A stretch of 64,000 bases of DNA from the NCBI RefSeq assembly GCF_016862795.1, contig NZ_BONQ01000138.1, positions 1-64,000 of the forward strand, in the 5' to 3' direction. A program made the translations under genes and the position numbers. This DNA comes from Dactylosporangium siamense. GTDB taxonomy: Bacteria; Actinomycetota; Actinomycetes; Mycobacteriales; Micromonosporaceae. Numbering within the stretch: the stretch's first letter is position 1; every line of letters starts with the position of its first letter. This document shows positions 58,691-64,000 of the stretch, piece by piece. A model generated the notes under the pieces. The model saw nothing but the letters and a program-made list of their open reading frames with translations, was not told the DNA's origin and did no database searches.

Positions 58691-58906
58691 TCCGGCCTGC
58701 CCGACGGCGAGCAGGGCCTGGCCATCGGCCTCAGCACCCTGACCCAGCAGGTCGCCCTCACCGTCGGCATCCCGGTGATGAGCGCGGTCGCCGCGGCCGG
58801 ACCGACCCTGCTGTCCGGCATCCGCCTCGCCCTGCTCGTCGACGGCGCGGTCACCCTGGTGGGCGCCCTCGCCATCCACTACGGCCTGCGCCGGACGGTC
58901 GGCTGA
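58691..58906 (+). pseudogene. C-terminal fragment of a DHA2-type MFS transporter
   Basis: About 71 codons ending at TGA 58904-58906. The fragment begins SGLPDGEQGLAIGLSTLTQQ and continues VALTVGIPVMSAVAAAGPTL, which matches the last two helices of DHA2 exporters. No start or upstream part exists. The fragment abuts the truncated regulator (57935-58690) head to head. A single deletion removing both 5' ends and the shared promoter region explains this. Confidence 0.75.
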
Positions 58907-58927
58907 CCCGACCCGGGCCGGGCGGGC

Positions 58928-59521
58928 TCAGCGGGGCAGCTCGGCGGACGCCGCGAGCAGCGGCACGCCCGGCCCGGGCACGTCGAGGACCACGCCGCCG
59001 CCACGCGGTTCGAGGTGCCCCACGACCACCATGACGGCGACGCGCTCCGGCGCGGACCAGAGCTTCGGCCAGGTGAACGCGGGGCACAGCGTCCGGGTCC
59101 CGACGGCGGCCTCCACCGGTGCCCCCGGCCTGACCTCGAACCCGGTCCCCGGCTCCGCGATGGTCTGCGGCGAGAGGTCTCCGGGCTGGTTGAGCATCGG
59201 GCCGCCGCCGACGATGACGCTTTCCTTGAGGTACAGCACCTCGACCGGCGGGATTTCGACCCGCAGCTCGGTGGTGGCGGTGAACCGCAGCGTCACCTCG
59301 GGGGCGGTGTCGGCGGAGACGCGCCGCACCGACGCGATCGCCACCGTCAGCGCGTCCCGGGTGCCGGCCAGGTCGTCGGCCCAGACGCCACGCCCGCAGA
59401 CGAACAGCGGATCCCGGCCGGCCGCGACGGAGGGCGACGGCACCGGGGCCGGCCGCGACCGGTGGGTGCAGCCGGCCAGGCCGAGCACGACCACGACCGG
59501 CACCAGCCAACCTGCCCGCAT
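58928..59521 (-). CDS. Lipoprotein of unknown function
   Basis: 197 residues from ATG 59521. The lipoprotein signal MRAGWLVPVVVVLGLAGC gives an anchored Cys at residue 18, followed by a Pro/Ser linker. The mature domain is beta-rich, with phrases such as TLRFTATTELRVEIPPVEVL and HLEPRGGGVVLDVPGPGVPL, and two further Cys (FVCGRGV, TLCPAFT) that may form a disulfide. No family is recognised. It is not in an operon with the gene at 59625, which lies about 100 bases upstream on the same strand. Confidence 0.62.
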   Translation of the reverse strand: MRAGWLVPVVVVLGLAGCTHRSRPAPVPSPSVAAGRDPLFVCGRGVWADDLAGTRDALTVAIASVRRVSADTAPEVTLRFTATTELRVEIPPVEVLYLKESVIVGGGPMLNQPGDLSPQTIAEPGTGFEVRPGAPVEAAVGTRTLCPAFTWPKLWSAPERVAVMVVVGHLEPRGGGVVLDVPGPGVPLLAASAELPR

Positions 59522-59610
59522 CCCACGAACCTACGGCGTGGCCGACCGGCCCGTTGTCCCGCCCGGGTGGCGGTGGTGGAGTGCGGCTGACCAGGGCTGG
59601 GCTCGGTCAC

Positions 59611-59636
59611 GTCAGCGGGGCAGGTCAGCGGGGCAG
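59611..59636. repeat. 13-bp tandem duplication at the 3' end of the cyclic-amide hydrolase gene
   Basis: GTCAGCGGGGCAG occurs twice in tandem (59611-59623 and 59624-59636). On the minus strand it duplicates the last codons and the TGA stop of the gene ending at 59625, so the second copy lies just past the stop. Confidence 0.7.
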
Positions 59637-61049
59637 GAAGGTGCCGCTGGGTTCGCCGACGACGGCGCCGTCGCGGAAGACGACCCGGCCGCGCAGGACC
59701 GTCGCCACCGGCCAGCCGCGGACCTTGCGGCCGGCGAACGGGCAGTGGTCCTGGCCGGACAGCAGCAGGTCGGTGGTGACCTCCTGCTCGAGGTCCGGGT
59801 CGACGACGGTGAGGTCGGCGTCCTGCCCGACGAGCAGCGATCCCTTGCGCGGCCACAGTCCGTAGGCGCGGGCCGGGTTGGCCGAGACGAGCTCCGCGAC
59901 CCGGTGCGGGGCGAGGCCGCGCTTGTGCATGCCCTCGCTGAGCAGCACCGGGTAGAGCAGGCCGGTGCCGCCGAAGCCGGGCAGGGCCGGCCACAGCTCG
60001 TCGCCCTTGTGCTCCTCCAGGCAGCAGGCGTGGTCGGAGGCGACCCAGTCGACCTTGCCGGACAGCACCCCGGCCCAGAGCGCCTCGCTGTCGGCGGCGC
60101 TGCGGATCGGCGGGTTCACCTTGGCGCCCAGGCCGGACAGCTCGTCGTAGTTGAGGCACAGGTGGTGCAGCGTCACCTCGGTGCGCAGGTCGAGGTCGGG
60201 GCGGGCCAGGCGGGCCTCGGTCGCGGCGGCGAGGGCCTCGCCGCTGGACAGGTGCAGCAGGTTGATCGGGCAGGCGGTCGCCGCGGCGAGGGTGGTGGCC
60301 TCACCGATCGCGACCCGTTCGGTGAGCGGTGGCCGGGCGTCGGAATACGCCTTCAGCGTCTGCGGGTCACCGGCGGCGCGGACCCGTTCGATGAACAGCC
60401 GCATCAGCTCGGCCTGCTCGCAGTGCAGCGACAGGGAGATCCGGCGGCCGGTGTCGCGGGCGGCGGCGGAGACGGCCTCCATGATCTGGTACAGGTGGCC
60501 CAGGTCGTACTCGTCGCTCATCGTGAACGCCTTCGCGTCGCGCGAGTCGGCGGACAGGTTGAAGCCCTTGTAGAACATGTAGTACTTGAACGAGCTGATC
60601 CCGTGCCGGTCCACGAGCGCCGGGACCTCGCCGACCTGACGGGTGTCCATGGGCGCGAGGTGGAAGCCGAAGTCGGTCCACGAGCGGCCGGACACGGCGT
60701 CGAGCACCTCGGGCAGGATGTCCTCGTACGCACCGGTCTTGTTCAGGTAGTGCTGCCCGGTCCGGAAGTACGACAGCACGGTGGTGGCGCCGCCGACGAG
60801 GGAGGACCGGGTCTCCTCGGTCGCGTCGACCTCCAGGGGCCGGTAGATGCCCAGGTGGTAGTGCGCGTCCACGCCGCCGGGGAAGACGAGTCTGCCGGCG
60901 GCGTCGAGGACCTCGTCGGCCTCACCCGGAGGAAGGTCCTCCCCGATCGCAGCGATCCGCCCGTCCCGCGTGGCCAGGTCCGCCCGGACCTCACCCACGT
61001 ACGGCAGGACCAGGGTCCCGTTCTTCACCAGCAAGTCGTACCGCGACAC
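59625..61049 (-). CDS. Dihydropyrimidinase/hydantoinase-type cyclic amide hydrolase
   Basis: 474 residues from GTG 61049, with AAGGGG 5 bases upstream; a longer frame from TTG 61076 would run into the regulon site. The amidohydrolase metal ligands are present: GGVDAHYHLG (His63, His65), the carboxylated Lys in SSFKYYMFYKG, His in LSLHCEQAE and INLLHLSSGE, and Asp in VASDHACC. The family opens hydantoins, dihydropyrimidines, allantoin and cyclic imides such as maleimide. Site E upstream ties it to the regulon. A maleimide or succinimide-type substrate from pyrrole oxidation is my inference. Confidence 0.83.
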   Translation of the reverse strand: MSRYDLLVKNGTLVLPYVGEVRADLATRDGRIAAIGEDLPPGEADEVLDAAGRLVFPGGVDAHYHLGIYRPLEVDATEETRSSLVGGATTVLSYFRTGQHYLNKTGAYEDILPEVLDAVSGRSWTDFGFHLAPMDTRQVGEVPALVDRHGISSFKYYMFYKGFNLSADSRDAKAFTMSDEYDLGHLYQIMEAVSAAARDTGRRISLSLHCEQAELMRLFIERVRAAGDPQTLKAYSDARPPLTERVAIGEATTLAAATACPINLLHLSSGEALAAATEARLARPDLDLRTEVTLHHLCLNYDELSGLGAKVNPPIRSAADSEALWAGVLSGKVDWVASDHACCLEEHKGDELWPALPGFGGTGLLYPVLLSEGMHKRGLAPHRVAELVSANPARAYGLWPRKGSLLVGQDADLTVVDPDLEQEVTTDLLLSGQDHCPFAGRKVRGWPVATVLRGRVVFRDGAVVGEPSGTFLPR

Positions 61050-61065
61050 ATGAGCCCCTTTCAGC

Positions 61066-61091
61066 GTTTCCCTCAATGTAACGGGGTTTCC
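61066..61091 (-). promoter_or_regulatory. 26-base regulon operator, site E
   Basis: On the minus strand GGAAAC (61091-61086) recurs at 61071-61066, exactly 20 bases apart. It agrees with site D at 19 of 26 positions. It lies between the divergent cyclic-amide hydrolase and CoA-transferase genes. Confidence 0.72.
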
Positions 61092-61110
61092 ATTTTGACG
61101 ATAGTGCCGT

Positions 61111-61116
61111 TAGGCT
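61111..61116 (+). promoter_or_regulatory. -10 element of a leaderless promoter
   Basis: TAGGCT ends 6 bases before the GTG at 61123, the same spacing as TAGACT before the IclR gene at 39158. The expected -35 (near 61088-61093) overlaps operator site E. Confidence 0.55.
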
Positions 61117-61122
61117 CTGCTG

Positions 61123-62319
61123 GTGGAACTGCAGCCCGCCTTAGCAGGGATCACCGTCGTGGACGTGTCCACCCTGTTCGCCGGCCCCCTGGCCGCCACC
61201 ATCCTGGGGGACTTCGGCGCCGACGTGATCAAGATCGAGCATCCCGCCAAAGGTGACCCGTCCCGCGGCCACGGCCCCGCCAAGAACGGCGTGCCGCTGT
61301 GGTGGACGCTGCTCGGGCGGAACAAGCGCTGCGTCACCCTCAACCTGTCCCGTCCCGCCGGCGCCGAGCTGCTCAAACGCCTCCTGGCCGGCGCCGACGT
61401 CCTGATCGAGAACTTCCGGCCCGGCACCCTGGAGCGCTGGGGCCTCGGGCCCGATGTGCTGCTGGAGCTCAACCCGCGCCTGGTCGTCGCGAGGGTCACC
61501 GCGTTCGGCCAGTTCGGCCCGTACGCGTCGCGGCCCGGCTTCGGCACCCTCGCCGAGGCGATGAGCGGGTTCGCGGCCATCACCGGACAGCCCGACGGGC
61601 CACCGACGCTGCCACCGTTCGGGCTCGCCGACGGCATCGCCGCCATCGCCACCGCGCAGGCCGTCACCACGGCCCTGCTCGCGCGGCACGCGACAGGTTC
61701 CGGGCAGGTGATCGATCTGGCCATCATCGAACCCATCCTGACCCTTCTGGGCATGCAGCCGATGGTGTACGACCAGCTCGGGACCGTTCAGGGCAGAACC
61801 GGGAACCGGAGCGTCAACAACGCGCCCCGCAACACGTACCGCAGCCGCGACGGGAAGTGGCTCGCCGTGTCGACGTCCGCCCAGGCCGTGGCGGAGCGGG
61901 TGCTGCGCCTCGTCGGGCATCCGGAGGTGCTCGACGAGCCGTGGTTCGCCGCCGGCGCCACCCGCGCGCAGCACGCCGACCTGCTCGACACCTATGTCGG
62001 GGACTGGATCGCGGCCCGCGACGCCGCCGACGTCATCGTCGCGTTCGAGGCCGCGGAGGCCGCCATCGCCCCGATCCACGACATCGCCGACGTGTTCACC
62101 GACCCGCAGTACGCCGCGCTCGGCACCCTGCGCGCCGTCGAGGACCCGGCCCTGGGCCCGGTCCGCATGCAGAACGTGCTGTACCGGATGTCCGCCACCC
62201 CGGGCGACATCAAGTGGACCGGACCGGCCCTCGGCGCCCACAACGACGAGATCTACCGCGACCGGCTCGGCCTCACCACCGACGACCTCGACCAGCTGCA
62301 CGCCGACGGGGTGCTGTGA
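61123..62319 (+). CDS. Type III CoA-transferase (CaiB/BaiF family), second paralogue
   Basis: 398 residues from GTG 61123, probably leaderless. LAGITVVDVSTLFAGPLAAT and LGDFGADVIKIEHPAKGDPS are family-typical, followed by VLIENFRPGTLERWGLGPD. The catalytic Asp position reads PPFGLADGIAAIATAQAV. It transfers CoA to a free acid. It precedes a cyclase-family gene (1-base overlap) and a MmgE/PrpD gene, echoing the CaiB-MmgE pair at 42241-44774. Confidence 0.87.
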   Translation: MELQPALAGITVVDVSTLFAGPLAATILGDFGADVIKIEHPAKGDPSRGHGPAKNGVPLWWTLLGRNKRCVTLNLSRPAGAELLKRLLAGADVLIENFRPGTLERWGLGPDVLLELNPRLVVARVTAFGQFGPYASRPGFGTLAEAMSGFAAITGQPDGPPTLPPFGLADGIAAIATAQAVTTALLARHATGSGQVIDLAIIEPILTLLGMQPMVYDQLGTVQGRTGNRSVNNAPRNTYRSRDGKWLAVSTSAQAVAERVLRLVGHPEVLDEPWFAAGATRAQHADLLDTYVGDWIAARDAADVIVAFEAAEAAIAPIHDIADVFTDPQYAALGTLRAVEDPALGPVRMQNVLYRMSATPGDIKWTGPALGAHNDEIYRDRLGLTTDDLDQLHADGVL

Positions 62320-63101
62320 TGGACTTCCTCGCCGGTTCGCGGGTGCTGGACCTGGCGCAGCCGATGCGCCGGGGCATGCCGCAGTCGCCGAACCACCCGC
62401 CGTTCCGGATGGCCCTGGAGCGCCGCCACGGCGACCTGGTCCGCCCCGACGGCGGTTCGGCCGCGAACGAGCTCATCGTCACCGGCGGCCACGTCGGCAC
62501 CCACGTCGACGCCCTCGCGCACGTCTCGCAGGACGGCGTCCTGCACGGCGGGGTCGACGCCTCCTCCGTCCAGTCCCACCTCGGGTTCAGCTCCCACGGC
62601 ATCGAGTCGTTCGAGGTCTACGTCGGCCGTGCCGCCGTGCTCGACGTCGCCCGCGTCCACGGGGTGCCGGTGCTGCCCGCCGGCTACGAGATCACGGCCG
62701 AGGACCTCGACGCCTGCGACGTCGCCGTGCACCCCGGCGACGCCGTGCTGATCGGCACCGGCTGGTCCCGCCGCTGGGACGAGCACGACGCCTTCATCGG
62801 CCAGCGCGACGGCACCCCCGGCCCCGGCGTCGCCGCCGGTGCCTGGCTCGCCGGCCGCGGGGTGCGGGTCGTCGGGGGCGAGACGATCGCCTTCGAACAC
62901 ATCCCGGCCGGGCGCGGGCATGCCGTGCTACCCGTACACCGGATGCTCCTGGTCGAACGGGGCATCCACATCGTGGAGACGATGCGGCTGCACCCGCTGC
63001 TGGACACCGGCGCCCGCGAGTGCCTCCTGGTGCTCAACCCGCTGCCGATTGTCGGCGCGACCGGCGCTCCCGTCCGCCCGCTCGCGATCCTCCCGTCATG
63101 A
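62319..63101 (+). CDS. Cyclase-family (kynurenine-formamidase-like) amidohydrolase
   Basis: 260 residues from ATG 62319 (TGATG overlap). The metal motif HxGTHxDxxxH reads GGHVGTHVDALAH, and a further His/Glu set lies in EHIPAGRGHAVLPVH. The family includes kynurenine formamidase, isatin hydrolase and other enzymes that open lactams or N-formyl amides. In this locus it could remove a formyl group or open a lactam ring of a bilin-derived pyrrole (inference). The length is typical. Confidence 0.82.
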   Translation: MDFLAGSRVLDLAQPMRRGMPQSPNHPPFRMALERRHGDLVRPDGGSAANELIVTGGHVGTHVDALAHVSQDGVLHGGVDASSVQSHLGFSSHGIESFEVYVGRAAVLDVARVHGVPVLPAGYEITAEDLDACDVAVHPGDAVLIGTGWSRRWDEHDAFIGQRDGTPGPGVAAGAWLAGRGVRVVGGETIAFEHIPAGRGHAVLPVHRMLLVERGIHIVETMRLHPLLDTGARECLLVLNPLPIVGATGAPVRPLAILPS

Positions 63102-64000
63102 CGGCCGTCGAACAGCTCGCCGCCTTCGCCGTCGGCTGCCGTGCTTCGGTGCCCGCCGCGGTCCGCGCCGACGTGCCCGCCAGGGTCCTCGACATCCTCG
63201 GGCTCGCCCTCGCCGCGCACGGGGACCCGGACGCCGACGCCGCCCCCGCGGTGCTGCGGTCGGTACGCCGCTGGGGCGGCACCCCCGAGGCGACCGTCAT
63301 CGGCACCGGCGACCGGCTTCCCGCCCCGGCCGCCGCACTCGTCAACGGCACCCTGGCGCACTCCCTCGACTTCGACGACACCCACCTGCCGTCGGTGCTG
63401 CACCCGTCCGCGTCCGTCGTCCCGGCCGCCCTCGCCACCGCCGAGGCCACCGGCGCCTCCGGCGCGGCGCTCCTCGCGGCCGTCGCCGCCGGGGTCGAGC
63501 TCACCAACCGGCTCGGCATGGCCGCCTACGACCCGGCGATCGCCAACTCCATCTTCTTCGAACGCGGCCTGCACGCGACCTCGATCTGCGGCGCCATCGG
63601 CTCCGCCGCCGCCTCCGCCCTGCTGCTCGGCCTCGACGCACCCGGCGTCGCCTCCGCGATGGGGGTCGCGGCGAGCATGGGCGCCGGCCTGATCGAGGCG
63701 AACCGCACCGGCGGCACCGTCAAGAAGGTCCACTGCGGCTGGGCCGCCCACGCCGGGGTCTCCGCCGCCTACCTCGCCGCCGACGGGCTCACCGGCCCGC
63801 CGACCGTGCTCGAAGGCCGGTTCGGCTTCTTCACCGCGTACACCGGCGGCCGCTGCGACGACGACGCGCTCCTGGGCGGCCTCGGCACCCGCTGGGAGCT
63901 GCTGCGCACCGCGTTCAAACCCTACCCGTCCAACCACTTCACCCACCCCGGCATCGACTGCGCCCTCGCCCTGCGCGCCGCCGGCCTCGACCCGTCCACC
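63098..64000 (+). CDS. MmgE/PrpD family protein, paralogue 2 (runs past the window end)
   Basis: About 301 residues visible from ATG 63098 (ATGA overlap), with no stop before the window edge. The motif HSLDFDDTHLPS matches HALDFDDTH of paralogue 1 at 43449, and RGLHATSICGAIGSAAASAL, KKVHCGWAAHAGV and FKPYPSNHFTHPGIDCA follow the family. It is the third gene of a unit with a CaiB enzyme and a cyclase-family enzyme under site E. Confidence 0.85.
   Translation, partial: MTAVEQLAAFAVGCRASVPAAVRADVPARVLDILGLALAAHGDPDADAAPAVLRSVRRWGGTPEATVIGTGDRLPAPAAALVNGTLAHSLDFDDTHLPSVLHPSASVVPAALATAEATGASGAALLAAVAAGVELTNRLGMAAYDPAIANSIFFERGLHATSICGAIGSAAASALLLGLDAPGVASAMGVAASMGAGLIEANRTGGTVKKVHCGWAAHAGVSAAYLAADGLTGPPTVLEGRFGFFTAYTGGRCDDDALLGGLGTRWELLRTAFKPYPSNHFTHPGIDCALALRAAGLDPST

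Noticed and set aside
59625-61076. Longer version of the cyclic-amide hydrolase starting at TTG 61076
   Set aside because: The extra codons would be read through operator site E, while GTG 61049 has a well-placed AAGGGG.
61095-61116. TTGACG at 61095-61100 as the -35 of the CoA-transferase promoter
   Set aside because: It is only 10 bases from the -10 at 61111, too close for a sigma-70 promoter.

Overview
The window is very GC-rich, gene-dense DNA from an actinomycete. It has GTG/TTG starts, many 4-base ATGA/GTGA gene overlaps, LPxTG surface proteins, an ECF41-type sigma factor, an F420-type luciferase-like oxidoreductase and a DUF6928 remnant. A soil-dwelling Micromonosporales-like genome is my best guess (inference). 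No rRNA, tRNA, CRISPR array, integrase or transposase was seen.

Region 1 (1-11952). After a degenerate repeat tract and about 0.7 kb without a convincing gene comes one plus-strand operon of eight genes. It starts with a WxL-like secreted protein and a DUF916-type membrane-anchored partner. Then come a neocarzinostatin-like membrane protein, a Liv-type substrate-binding lipoprotein, a LivF ATPase, an unusual single-chain LivH-LivM-LivG fusion and two LPxTG wall proteins. One wall protein repeats the N-terminal domain of the first gene.

Region 2 (11953-20144). This is a patchwork: an MFS transporter, an APH-type kinase, a decayed DUF6928 gene, an ECF41 sigma factor facing a SnoaL-LUD fusion across an 82-base arm-to-arm inverted repeat, an AI-2E family exporter, a methyltransferase and a secreted beta-rich protein.

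Region 3 (20145-50070, resuming at 59625-64000) is the most interesting part. Four transcription units appear to form one catabolic regulon. The 27001-to-20145 operon holds two proteins resembling plant red chlorophyll catabolite reductase, a pheophorbide-a-oxygenase-like Rieske oxygenase, a chlorophyllase-like hydrolase and an SDR. This looks like a bacterial counterpart of the plant route that opens and reduces the chlorophyll macrocycle. Around it lie enzymes fit to dismantle the resulting pyrroles: flavin monooxygenases, two aldehyde dehydrogenases, a cyclic-amide hydrolase, a nitrilase-family amidase, a maleate-isomerase/decarboxylase-type enzyme, a dimethylmalate/methylisocitrate-lyase-type enzyme, a hydratase-aldolase set like the one that removes steroid side chains, two CaiB CoA-transferases, two MmgE/PrpD proteins and a CitE-like lyase. 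Five promoters carry the same 26-base site (GGAAAC, then GG(A/T)AAC exactly 20 bases on), and an IclR regulator sits centrally. The tetrapyrrole assignment is an inference from family combinations read by eye.

Region 4 (50071-59624) interrupts the regulon. It has a propeller-like lipoprotein, a TPR-CHAT protease-like protein divergent from a two-gene membrane module, a methyltransferase, a deletion scar joining the remains of an XRE regulator and an MFS transporter, and another lipoprotein. The last gene, a second MmgE/PrpD protein, runs off the end of the window.
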